19,566 nucleotides of DNA from an uncultured Lachnospiraceae bacterium. Its GTDB lineage: Bacteria > Bacillota > Clostridia > Lachnospirales > Lachnospiraceae. The position numbers and the translations under genes were made by a program. Every line of letters starts with the position of its first letter. The first letter of the stretch is position 1. The notes under the pieces were generated by a model, which did not search any database, was not told where the DNA came from, and saw only the letters and a program-made list of their open reading frames with translations. Of this stretch, positions 7,001 to 14,460 are shown piece by piece. The DNA lies in NCBI GenBank assembly GCA_910584685.1, contig CAJUAO010000024.1, positions 20,467-40,032 on the forward strand. Direction: 5' to 3'.

Positions 7001-7606
7001 ATGTACATAACATGTTTAGACCTAGAAGGCGTATTAGTTCCTGAAATCTGGATTGCCTTTGCAAAGGAGAGCGGAATTCCAGAGCTTAAAAAAACCACCC
7101 GTGACGAGCCGGATTATGATAAGCTTATGAACTGGCGTTTAGGGATTTTAAAGGAGCATGGTCTTGGCCTCAAGGAAATACAGGAGACTATAGCTAAGAT
7201 TGACCCTATTCCGGGGGCAAAGGAGTTTCTTGACGAGCTTCGTTCAATATGTCAGGTAATTATAATAAGCGATACCTTTGCCCAGTTTGCCACGCCCCTT
7301 ATGAAAAAGCTTGGCTGGCCTACCATATTCTGCAATTCCCTTGAGGTAGGAGAAAATGGGGAGATAACAGGCTTTAAGATGAGGTGCGAGCAGTCAAAGC
7401 TTACTACCGTTAAGGCATTGCAGTCTATCGGATACGATACCATTGCAAGCGGCGACAGCTACAATGACCTTGGTATGATAAAGGCAAGCAAGGCAGGCTT
7501 CCTGTTTAAGAGCACAGATAAGATAAAGGAGGACAATCCGCAGCTTCCGGCATATGAGACCTATGACGAGCTTCTTGAGGCTATTAAGAATGCAATGAAA
7601 TGTTAA
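7001..7606 (+). CDS. thrH: ThrH: phosphoserine phosphatase / homoserine phosphotransferase
   Basis: This 201-residue HAD-superfamily enzyme matches the ThrH type, known from Pseudomonas to dephosphorylate phosphoserine and to transfer phosphate from phosphoserine to homoserine. Visible motifs: Asp7 and Glu9 in CLDLEGVLVPEIWIAFA (ThrH has DxE where most HAD enzymes have DxD), Ser90 in ISDTF, Lys133, and Asp152/Asp156 in GDSYND. The DLEGVLVPEIW start is a strong family signature. Length equals the family norm. The start is supported by AGAGGATT upstream. The gene is monocistronic: a foldback element starts at its own stop codon. It may serve serine and threonine metabolism; which activity dominates cannot be told from sequence. 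Confidence 0.93.
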   Translation: MYITCLDLEGVLVPEIWIAFAKESGIPELKKTTRDEPDYDKLMNWRLGILKEHGLGLKEIQETIAKIDPIPGAKEFLDELRSICQVIIISDTFAQFATPLMKKLGWPTIFCNSLEVGENGEITGFKMRCEQSKLTTVKALQSIGYDTIASGDSYNDLGMIKASKAGFLFKSTDKIKEDNPQLPAYETYDELLEAIKNAMKC

Positions 7607-7845
7607 TTTGTACGGTTAATTAATATTTTTTCTCACATGATGTATGGGAATATTTGATTAACAGGCTTATGGCGGAGGACTGGTGAGAGCCTAAGCGGAG
7701 CAGACAGTTAAATATATTTTTTAAGACTTCGGACCATGAAAGAAATTCTATCAACGGAATACCGCAATATTTTTAGCTGGCGGTACTCCGTTGGTAAATT
7801 ATTTATCATGTTATTTTGCCCTTAAAAATTATGTTTAACGGCGGG
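7604..7845. mobile_element. MITE-like foldback element, copy 2 (degenerate, right end unclear)
   Basis: The left end TAATTTGTACG begins at the thrH stop codon. It is followed by TTCTCACATG (about 7630), an ATTAACAGGCTT block and AGCAGACAGTTAAATATA, all shared with copies 1 and 3. The inner inverted arms are GAAATTCTATCAACGGAATA (from 7741) and, opposite, TACCAACGGAGTACCGCC (near 7781-7798). The central region is only about 10 bases, much shorter than in copy 1. The right end lacks a clear GTACAAATTA, so the boundary near 7845 is approximate. Confidence 0.65.
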
Positions 7846-7897
7846 GTATACTGTTAATGACGCAGAGAAAACCAGTAATTATAAGGAGGCGTTATAT

Positions 7898-8373
7898 GTG
7901 AAAACAGAAGTATTCTTTGATGATTTGAAATGTAAAGACAATGTTTTTGTTTTACAACCAAAAGACAATATTGTAAATAAATTTTGTGAAGAGTTCAATA
8001 GATATCAAGACAAATTCTTTTATGAACAATTCATTTGTTCAGGTGGAATAATAATAGATAACTGGATTAGGATATATGGCTGTTTGGATTAAAAGACAAT
8101 GTAGTATATTACTTTGCGCCGGATACTAATGAGTGGGAATGTCTGGAATTATACTATACACAGTTTCTATATTGGTTAATAAATAATTCAGAGGATATAA
8201 ATAAATTTTATGAGAGCTTCAGGTGGCGTACGTGGAAGGAAGATTGCCAAACCATTAAATTGAGCGAGGGATATTCATTTTATCCGTTGCTTCAAATAGA
8301 CATGGACATTGAACAAAGAAATAGAAAAGTCATATCTATTGACGAGTTAATTCGGTTTAATTTAGGCTTATAG
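7898..8373 (+). pseudogene. DUF2625/SUKH-like protein gene, broken by a frameshift
   Basis: A frame opens at the GTG at 7898 (AAGGAGG 8 bases upstream) and stops at 8092 after 64 residues ending FICSGGIIIDNWIRIYGC. From 8086 a second frame continues smoothly to the TAG at 8371-8373 with GLKDNVVYYFAPDTNEWECL and later FYPLLQIDMDIEQRN. Together they match the DUF2625 pattern: a GGIIID motif, then YYFAPDTNEWE, then FYESFRWRTW. This family is related to SUKH-type toxin immunity proteins, by memory. One base appears to be missing around 8081-8086. The region is more AT-rich than its neighbours. It is either a decayed orphan immunity-type gene or a sequence error. No toxin partner is adjacent. Confidence 0.75.
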
Positions 8374-8406
8374 ACAAACTTCCTACACACCATAATGAAA
8401 AATTAC

Positions 8407-8988
8407 TCACGGCAGCTTCCCTGTAAAAGCAATACTCTTTATTTCATCCATAGACGTATTTATAAGAAACTCTGATACCTTTTCAAAGGAGCATGGCTTT
8501 CCCAGCCTGTGCCATTCTACGTAAACTGACGTGATTCCACTTAAATAAAACTCAATCTGAAAGTTTGTTTCAAGGGTTTTGTCATCGGGAATATTCATGT
8601 TTTCCACTATTTGTTCCTTAAAAACACGTTTGATTTTTTCAGCTATATAATGATAATTTCGCTCAGATGCAATAGTTTCAAAAAAGGCAGGATTGCTTAA
8701 ATAAATGGAATGGACAAACTGTATGAAAAGATACGGGTTTAAGCCATATTCATTAATCACACAGCCTTTTACAAAATCAGATATATTGATAACGATTTCA
8801 TCCTCCATTTCTAGGAGAACGTCCTCAATACAGCTATAATGGGCATAAAAGGTTTTTCTGTTTACTCCTGCCGCTTCTGAAAGCTCTTTTATGGAAATTT
8901 TATTTTTAGGCTTGCTTTCAAGCAAAGAAAGCAAAGCGTCTGATATGGCTTTTTTCGTATTTGCAACTCTCTTATTTGTCCCGCTCAT
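8407..8988 (-). CDS. TetR/AcrR family regulator, divergent from the lipid operon
   Basis: The 193-residue protein has a clear TetR DNA-binding domain: residues about 8-55 contain TKKAISDALLSLLESKPKNK and the recognition region ELSEAAGVNRKTFYAHYSCI. The C-terminal ~130 residues are a variable ligand and dimer domain. The ATG at 8988 is chosen because GGGAGG lies 5-10 bases upstream; the open frame extends to 9114 but would cross the divergent promoter. It is transcribed away from the patatin gene across a 174-base gap with inverted TGTCCA repeats, so it is the likely local repressor of the operon. An acyl-CoA or acyl-ACP ligand would fit the context but is not shown. Confidence 0.9.
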   Translation of the reverse strand: MSGTNKRVANTKKAISDALLSLLESKPKNKISIKELSEAAGVNRKTFYAHYSCIEDVLLEMEDEIVINISDFVKGCVINEYGLNPYLFIQFVHSIYLSNPAFFETIASERNYHYIAEKIKRVFKEQIVENMNIPDDKTLETNFQIEFYLSGITSVYVEWHRLGKPCSFEKVSEFLINTSMDEIKSIAFTGKLP

Positions 8989-9037
8989 TTTTTCCTCCCT
9001 AATGATATAAAAAGTCGAAAAGGTAACAAAATAGTAA

Positions 9038-9114
9038 AAATTTGTCCATTGACGCATTTTGACTAATCTAATATAATTATAACAAATTTGGACAAAAAAG
9101 CAACAAATGTCCAT
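9038..9114 (+). promoter_or_regulatory. Operon promoter with inverted TGTCCA repeats
   Basis: TTGACG (9049-9054), a 17-base spacer and TATAAT (9072-9077) form a strong promoter facing the patatin gene. TTTGTCCA (9041-9048) abuts the -35, its reverse complement TGGACAAA lies at 9089-9096 near the start site, and a third ATGTCCAT is at 9107-9114. These are good candidate operators for the divergent TetR protein. Confidence 0.78.
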
Positions 9115-9162
9115 AAAATGCTAAAATATATTTTGCCGGATAAATATTATTGGAGGTTTATT

Positions 9163-10014
9163 GTGAAAAAGGTAGGACTTGTTTTGGAGGGAGGCTCCTT
9201 TAGAGGCATATTTACTGCCGGAGTACTGGATTTCCTGTTAGATAAGGAAATATCCTTTCCATATGTCATAGGCGTGTCAGCCGGCTCAGGAAATGGAGTG
9301 AATTTTATTGCAAGGCAGAAGGGCAGGACACAGAAGGTAATTACCCATGAAAACGTTGAGCCTTATTATGGTCTCGGACAGTTTAAGCAAAGCAAAAAGG
9401 TGTTAAATCTTGACAAGATGGTGTTTGATTATTCCTATAATGAAATTCCCTTTGATTTTGATACTTTTTTTAATTCAAATATAGAAAGCGAGTTTGTGGT
9501 TGCAAACTGCGAGACGGGAGAGCCCCAGTATCTTGCCCCCGACAACACAAGAGAACGGGTTTTGCAGATATGCAAGGCGTCAATGTCTGTTCCCATCATA
9601 TGTCAGCCTACGGAGATAGACGGATATCATTATCTTGACGGAAGCACTCTTGATTCAATTCCTTACAGGCGCGCCATGGAAAAGGGCTGTGAAAAGATAG
9701 TAGTGATAATGACAAGGGATGAAAATGATGAGCCCACAGATTACAGCAAGGTAAAGCTGCTTTTAAATATATGCTACCGTTCAAAGTATCCAAAGATAGT
9801 GGAGGCTATGGTAAAAAGAAGAGCCCTGTACGAAAAACAGATAAAGGGACTTAAGAGCCTTGAAAAGAAGGGAAAGGCTTTTATAATAAGACCGGATGGC
9901 CTGAATATAGGTCATTTTGAAAATGATATGGAAAAGGTAAAGGAATTTTACCGCCATGGATATGAGGTTATGGAAAAGAACTTTGAGGATTTGCAGGGCT
10001 TTTTGAGGTCATAG
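9163..10014 (+). CDS. Patatin-like phospholipase
   Basis: The 283-residue protein belongs to the patatin-like serine acyl hydrolases, close to the YjjU type. The oxyanion loop is GGSFRG (10-15), nucleophile Ser39 is in GVSAG (37-41) and the partner Asp159 is in DGS, forming the Ser-Asp dyad. Such enzymes release fatty acids from phospholipids or other acyl esters. There is no signal peptide, so it acts in the cytoplasm or at the inner membrane face. I chose the GTG at 9163 (GGAGG 6 bases upstream, and MKKVGLVLEGG is the usual N-terminus) over an upstream TTG at 9088 that nearly coincides with the predicted transcript start. It is the first gene of the operon, 2 bases before LPLAT 1, suggesting a role in remodelling the acyl lipid or supplying acyl chains. 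Confidence 0.9.
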   Translation: MKKVGLVLEGGSFRGIFTAGVLDFLLDKEISFPYVIGVSAGSGNGVNFIARQKGRTQKVITHENVEPYYGLGQFKQSKKVLNLDKMVFDYSYNEIPFDFDTFFNSNIESEFVVANCETGEPQYLAPDNTRERVLQICKASMSVPIICQPTEIDGYHYLDGSTLDSIPYRRAMEKGCEKIVVIMTRDENDEPTDYSKVKLLLNICYRSKYPKIVEAMVKRRALYEKQIKGLKSLEKKGKAFIIRPDGLNIGHFENDMEKVKEFYRHGYEVMEKNFEDLQGFLRS

Positions 10015-10016
10015 AT

Positions 10017-10649
10017 ATGAAAAGTATTTTGAAAAGATTTGAACATAGTATTTTAAGTGTAATCATACATATAGCATATGAGATATGGAGCCTTGCCGCA
10101 CGGATTTTATATTTTCCGAAAATAACCTATATGGAGGGGGCAGATAAAAAAATGCTTAAGTCCCCCTGCATATTAATAGCAAACCACACAAGCCATACAG
10201 ACGGTTCCTTTGTACCTCAGGCGCTTCACGGCTGTAAAATGTATGTCCTTGTCACATCTAAGTGGTATGATAAGAAAATCCTGAATATATTTTTCAGGCA
10301 TTTGCCATACATACCTATTAACCTTAATGAAATGGATAATTCATGGATAGAGAAGGCAAGGAGAGTTATACAGAAAGGAAAATCAGTGCTTATTTTTCCT
10401 GAGGGAGTGCTGTCAAAGGACGGAACCCTTGGAGAATTTCATCCCGGCTTTCTTATGCTGGCGAGACTTACGGATGCGCCCATTATACCTGTTGCCGTAA
10501 GGGGCGGCTACAGAAAATTTCACAGGCAGCATATACTGATAGGCAAAAGGATAGATTTTGACGTACATAAGACAGGGCGTCCTTCCGTTATTATGAAGGA
10601 GGGAGCGGAAATGTGCAGGAGGCAGATGGAGGATATGCTTAAGAAATAA
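10017..10649 (+). CDS. Lysophospholipid acyltransferase (PlsC-like), LPLAT 1
   Basis: This 210-residue protein is a glycerolipid-type acyltransferase. The catalytic HX4D motif is His57 and Asp62 in NHTSHTDG, and the substrate-binding FPEG motif is at 127-130. An N-terminal hydrophobic stretch (about 11-33) probably anchors it to the membrane. PlsC enzymes move an acyl group from acyl-ACP or acyl-CoA to lysophosphatidate. The second acyltransferase of the operon (16389-17117) is only distantly similar, so the two probably act on different positions or acceptors. The start has GAGG 8 bases upstream, inside the end of the patatin gene. Family certain, substrate unknown. Confidence 0.9.
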   Translation: MKSILKRFEHSILSVIIHIAYEIWSLAARILYFPKITYMEGADKKMLKSPCILIANHTSHTDGSFVPQALHGCKMYVLVTSKWYDKKILNIFFRHLPYIPINLNEMDNSWIEKARRVIQKGKSVLIFPEGVLSKDGTLGEFHPGFLMLARLTDAPIIPVAVRGGYRKFHRQHILIGKRIDFDVHKTGRPSVIMKEGAEMCRRQMEDMLKK

Positions 10650-10669
10650 GAGGCATATAAAAATACTTT

Positions 10670-10750
10670 GAGTTAGATTTTAACTCTGATAAAAATTTTT
10701 AACCCTTGGTAAAAATGCCGGAATACATGCAAAGCTGTATTTTAGCATTT
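10670..10750 (+). other. Two hairpins upstream of the acyl carrier protein gene
   Basis: The 141-base gap between LPLAT 1 and the ACP gene holds a 6-bp hairpin (GAGTTA 10670-10675 with TAACTC 10681-10686) followed by an A/T run. A two-stage hairpin follows (AAATGC 10713-10718 with GCATTT 10745-10750, enclosing AATACA 10722-10727 with TGTATT 10736-10741). They could be a weak terminator or an mRNA processing or stability element. No clear internal promoter was found. Confidence 0.45.
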
Positions 10751-10790
10751 ATATATAAACAAATTTTTTTTACAGAAAGGAAAATAAGTC

Positions 10791-11039
10791 ATGAACGAAC
10801 AGGAACTTCAGATTGCAGAAAAAATTAAGGAGCTTCTTTGCGCAAACCTTGGAATTGAAGCAGATATGCTTACAAATGATATTCCTTTGTTTGGCGATGG
10901 AATAGGTCTTGACTCTATAGACTCGCTTGAGATGATAGCAGTTATTGACAAGGAGTTTGGCGTGTCTATGACGGGCGTTGGAAAGGAGCCATTCTTTAAT
11001 GTTGCAAGCTTAGCAAAGTATGTGGCAGAGCACAAATAG
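10791..11039 (+). CDS. Acyl carrier protein
   Basis: This 82-residue acidic helical protein carries the growing acyl chain on a phosphopantetheine arm. The attachment Ser42 is in GLDSIDSLEM; the usual sequence is GxDSL, here DSI. Size and layout fit a type II ACP. The start is supported by AAAGGAAA upstream. It differs from a housekeeping fatty-acid ACP in its context, directly before the KS-CLF fusion, so it is probably dedicated to this operon. The stop codon lies inside a perfect 11-bp hairpin. No phosphopantetheinyl transferase is encoded in the window, so activation must be by an enzyme elsewhere. Confidence 0.94.
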   Translation: MNEQELQIAEKIKELLCANLGIEADMLTNDIPLFGDGIGLDSIDSLEMIAVIDKEFGVSMTGVGKEPFFNVASLAKYVAEHK

Positions 11040-11186
11040 TCAGCTTTGCTGACTATTTCAAATTCGGCGTAGCCGAATTTGTGTAATTATGTTTGTGTAA
11101 TTATGTTTGTGTAATTATGTTTGTGTAATTGTGTTTGAGGAAATGGTCAGCCTTGCTGACTATTTCCGGCTTGGCACAGCCAAGCC
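11034..11186 (+). other. Paired tri-loop hairpins with 14-bp tandem repeat between ACP and KS genes
   Basis: Four hairpins with 3-base loops: 11034-11058 (11-bp stem AAATAGTCAGC, containing the ACP stop), 11059-11081 (10-bp stem CAAATTCGGC), 11141-11165 (nearly a copy of the first) and 11168-11186 (8-bp stem GGCTTGGC, followed by TGTTTTCC). Between the pairs, GTGTAATTATGTTT is repeated four times (11081-11136). Likely effects are ACP mRNA stabilisation or partial termination that keeps ACP above the enzymes, an inference. Confidence 0.8.
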
Positions 11187-11221
11187 TGTTTTCCCAAGGA
11201 GAGAAAGGAAAGAAGACAAAA

Positions 11222-13621
11222 ATGACTGAAAATAAAAACCGCTGTGTAATCACAGGTCTTGGAATGATATGCGCAATAGGAAATAATGTAGAAGAAACAT
11301 GGGCGAACGCCCTTAAGGGAGTATCCGGAATAAAGGATACATATACGGTTGATACAAAAAATTGCTATGCAACCCTTGCGGCGGAGGTGCATGATGACAA
11401 CCTTGACGGCTGCAGCAGACGGGCAGATGAAATGGACAGGGTATCAAAGCTTTGCGTAAAGGCAGCGAAGGAAGCCATGAATGATGCCAAACTTACTATA
11501 AGCGATAATGAAAGCGGCAGGGCAAGCGTTATAATGGGAAGCTGCGTAGGCGGTGTGGCAAGCATTGAGGAGTTTTATAAAAACGGAGAGGATAAAAGCT
11601 ACGTTCCAAAGATGCCTATATCGGCTATTGCCAATCAGGTGGCGTACGAATTTAATGCAGGAGGAGTAGTTACAAACGTTGCAAACGCCTGCGCGGCAGG
11701 AACTATAAGCATAGCGTATGCATGTGATTTAATAAGGGCGGGAAAGTGCGACGTGGCTATAGCAGGAGGAGCGGATGCCTTTGCCTCAGTTCCGTACGCA
11801 GGCTTCTTATCACTTCACGCGCTGGCAGAAAACGGCTGCTCGCCATTTAATCATTGTGACGGCATTACCCTTGGAGAGGGCTCTGGAGTACTTATTGTAG
11901 AGTCATATGACCATGCGGTAAAAAGAGGAGCAAAAATATACTGTGAGGTCCTTGGCTCAGGTATAAGCAGCGACGCCCACCATATTACGGCCCCAAGACC
12001 TGACGGAGAGGGACAGATGAACGCTATCCGAAGGGGACTTGAGACGTCGGGAATTGATGAGAAGGAGATAGGCTACATCAATGCTCACGGAACAGGTACG
12101 GCAAAGAATGACGAGGCAGAGTTTCTTTCCCTTCACACCATATTTGACGGTAAAAATGACGACTTAAGCGTAAGCTCTACAAAGGCTATGGTAGGTCATT
12201 GTCTCGGCGCGGCGGGGGCTATAGAGGCAGTACTTTCCGTAAAGGCGCTGACAGAGAATAAGATACCGCCTACGGTAGGCTATTCCGAGGAGGATAAGGA
12301 AAGCCTTAAGGAAAAGGCGGGAGAAATAGACTTTATGCCAAATGACGCAAGGGATAAGGAGCTTAAAACAGTTATGAGCAATTCCTTTGCCTTTGGAGGA
12401 AACAATGCAAGCATTATTTTCAGTAAGGACAAGGGTGATGTACGCGTTCCGGAAAAAAGAGAAAAGGTTTATATTACAGGTCTTGGAATAGTAAGTCCTA
12501 TAGGTAACGGCGTAGAAAATTACATAGAAAAATATAATGCAGGAGAAAAACCTGAGGCTTCGTCAGCAGCTTCCGTGGTAAACAGTACAGACTATGGAAT
12601 GTATGATTTAAAGATGGCGTTTTACCGCAAGCTGGACAAATTCAGTCAGCTTCAGTCCGTATCGGGAATGGCAGCTATAAGTGACGCTAAGCTTTCCATA
12701 AATGACGACAATGCAAAGGATATAGGAATAGTGGTAGGTACGGCGGCAGGCCCTCTCGCCACAATATGTAATTTCCAGAAGGATTTGATTGCTGACGGAA
12801 ACGCTGCAGGAAGCGCCTTTAAATTTCCAAATACCGTATATAATGCTGCAGGAGGCTATCTTTCCATATGCTCAGGCATAAAGGGCTACAACGCTACGGT
12901 TACTAACGGCGCCCAGTCAGGACTTGCCAGCGTGGCGTACGGCTGTGAGATAATAAGGCAGAATAAGGGAAAAATAGTGCTGGCAACAGGTACGGACGAA
13001 AATTGTGATGTAATGGAAGGCCTTTACAGAAAGCTTGGCATGGTATCAGACCATATAAACAGTCCGTACTCAGCAGGCACAGGCTTTGTGCTTGGAGACG
13101 GAAGCACCTCCCTTGTGCTTGAAGGAGAGGAAAGCCTTAAGGCAAGAGGTGGAAAGGCATACGCTCAGGTGACGGGCTACGGTATGGCTCATAAGTCTGT
13201 GGAATTTGCCTCAGTGGAAGGCTCCGGCGAGGCCCTTGACGAGGCTGTCAGGCTTGCCTGTGAGGACGCAGGAATACTTCCGGAGGATATAGACGCTATA
13301 GTAGGCTTTGGAAACGGTATGTCACAGGTAGATGATATAGAGACAGAAAGCTATAAGAGAATATTTGGCGACAGCTTCAACAATAAACCTGTATTTACCG
13401 TAAAGGATACGACAGGAGAGGGCAGAGCAGCCTCCGCTGCGCTTTCGGCAGGCCATGCCGCCCTTATGCTTGCAGGAAGGCTTTCAGACGAATGCAGGGG
13501 CTATATTTATAACGGAAGCAAAATGGAGCCTGTGGTAAAGCCGGTTTCTGCCATAGAGAGAATACTTGTTACATCATATGGTATCGGAGGCTCCTACTGT
13601 GCGGTAATTATTGAAAAATAA
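11222..13621 (+). CDS. Fused ketosynthase and chain-length-factor-like protein (KS-CLF)
   Basis: The 799-residue protein contains two complete ketosynthase folds in tandem. The first (about 2-405) has Cys157 in NACAAG, His289 in HGTGT, Lys321 and His326 in KAMVGHCLGAAGA: a full decarboxylative condensing triad. The second (about 415-799) has the same fold start (VYITGLGIVSPIGNGVENY), but at the Cys site reads NGAQSG with Gln565, has GFGNGM instead of HGTGT, and TGEGRAAS instead of GHCLGAAG. Cys-to-Gln is the hallmark of KS-beta, the chain length factor of type II polyketide synthases, usually a separate protein. The fusion would give a built-in KS-CLF heterodimer setting chain length. The ATG at 11222 is chosen because homology begins at once; the open frame reaches 11129 but runs through hairpins. 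The ribosome binding site is weak. Substrates are unknown. Confidence 0.92.
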   Translation: MTENKNRCVITGLGMICAIGNNVEETWANALKGVSGIKDTYTVDTKNCYATLAAEVHDDNLDGCSRRADEMDRVSKLCVKAAKEAMNDAKLTISDNESGRASVIMGSCVGGVASIEEFYKNGEDKSYVPKMPISAIANQVAYEFNAGGVVTNVANACAAGTISIAYACDLIRAGKCDVAIAGGADAFASVPYAGFLSLHALAENGCSPFNHCDGITLGEGSGVLIVESYDHAVKRGAKIYCEVLGSGISSDAHHITAPRPDGEGQMNAIRRGLETSGIDEKEIGYINAHGTGTAKNDEAEFLSLHTIFDGKNDDLSVSSTKAMVGHCLGAAGAIEAVLSVKALTENKIPPTVGYSEEDKESLKEKAGEIDFMPNDARDKELKTVMSNSFAFGGNNASIIFSKDKGDVRVPEKREKVYITGLGIVSPIGNGVENYIEKYNAGEKPEASSAASVVNSTDYGMYDLKMAFYRKLDKFSQLQSVSGMAAISDAKLSINDDNAKDIGIVVGTAAGPLATICNFQKDLIADGNAAGSAFKFPNTVYNAAGGYLSICSGIKGYNATVTNGAQSGLASVAYGCEIIRQNKGKIVLATGTDENCDVMEGLYRKLGMVSDHINSPYSAGTGFVLGDGSTSLVLEGEESLKARGGKAYAQVTGYGMAHKSVEFASVEGSGEALDEAVRLACEDAGILPEDIDAIVGFGNGMSQVDDIETESYKRIFGDSFNNKPVFTVKDTTGEGRAASAALSAGHAALMLAGRLSDECRGYIYNGSKMEPVVKPVSAIERILVTSYGIGGSYCAVIIEK

Positions 13622-13725
13622 CTGCTTTGGAGCAGGCAGATGTGCAAAAGGGCAGCATAGCGCTATTGTAAAAATATTTTACATGGTTTGTTATGTATAA
13701 AATATATACGGAAATGAGGATTAAT
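13622..13725 (+). other. Gap between KS-CLF and reductase genes with small palindromes
   Basis: This 104-base gap holds CTGC-TTTGGA-GCAG (13622-13635), a 10-base palindrome ATAGCGCTAT (about 13658-13668) and an A/T hairpin TGTAAAA-ATA-TTTTACA (near 13667-13683). A weak -35/-10 pair (TTGTAA, TGTTAT, 17 apart) may be an internal promoter but is only 4 to 5 of 6 per box. Nothing else is seen. Confidence 0.35.
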
Positions 13726-14460
13726 ATGAAAAAGGTTGCGATAGTTACAGGCGCATCAAAGGGAATAGGAAAGGCGTGCGCCGTTCGTCTTGCAAAGGAC
13801 GGAATGACAGTTGTGGTAAACTACAGCAGCTCTGACGAGGCGGCAAGGGAAACTGTGAGGGAGATAGAAGAAGCAGGAGGAGAGGCAGTAAGCTATAAGG
13901 CAGATGTGTCGGACTTAGAGCAGGTAAAGGCAATGTTTAAGGAAATTGCCGATAAGTATGGTCAGATAGACGTGCTTGTAAACAATGCAGGCATTGTAAG
14001 GGATGAATATCTCCTTATGCTTACGGAGGAAAATCTTGATAAGTGCATGGACTTAAATGTAAAGGGATATTTTTACTGCGCCCAGCAGGCAGTCCTTAAA
14101 ATGATGAGCAGAAAATCAGGAGTTATTGTAAATATATCGTCGGTAAGCTCAAAGATGGCCCTTGCAGGCCAGTCAGTATACAGCGCAACAAAGGGAGCGG
14201 TAAACTCAATGACACAGACTATGGCTAAGGAGCTTGCGCGGTACGGAATCAGGGTAAACGCAGTAGCGCCGGGCTTTGTCCTTACCGATATGGTAGACGG
14301 ACTTCCGGAGGAAAAGAAAAAGGAGTATTTAAAGGAAGTGCCTTTAAAGAGATTTGCCACCGTAGACGAGGTGGCGAATGTGGTGTCGTTTATGTGCAGC
14401 GATGAAAGCTCATATATTACAGGCCACACTGTTATACTTGACGGAGGCTTAAGCTTATGA
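13726..14460 (+). CDS. 3-ketoacyl-ACP reductase (FabG-type SDR)
   Basis: This 244-residue short-chain dehydrogenase reduces 3-ketoacyl-ACP with NADPH. Visible motifs: the cofactor loop TGASKGIGK (8-16), NNAG (86-89), Asn111, Ser139, Tyr152 and Lys156 in YSATKG, forming the SDR tetrad, and a C-terminal TGHTVILDGGLSL typical of FabG. Length matches FabG closely. The ATG at 13726 has AGGATT upstream; the longer frame to 13693 adds residues not seen in the family. Its stop overlaps the start of the next gene (ATGA), so the two are translationally coupled. In this operon it should reduce the product of the KS-CLF fusion. A housekeeping fabG is expected elsewhere, hence no symbol given. Confidence 0.93.
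   Translation: MKKVAIVTGASKGIGKACAVRLAKDGMTVVVNYSSSDEAARETVREIEEAGGEAVSYKADVSDLEQVKAMFKEIADKYGQIDVLVNNAGIVRDEYLLMLTEENLDKCMDLNVKGYFYCAQQAVLKMMSRKSGVIVNISSVSSKMALAGQSVYSATKGAVNSMTQTMAKELARYGIRVNAVAPGFVLTDMVDGLPEEKKKEYLKEVPLKRFATVDEVANVVSFMCSDESSYITGHTVILDGGLSL

Noticed and set aside
11034..11186. CRISPR-like array of repeats
   Set aside because: The 14-bp units are directly adjacent without spacers, and the hairpins differ from each other, so it is a tandem repeat block and not a CRISPR array.
11034..11221. N-terminal extension of the KS-CLF protein through 11129
   Set aside because: The extension is encoded by hairpin sequence and shows no family similarity; ketosynthase homology starts right after the ATG at 11222.
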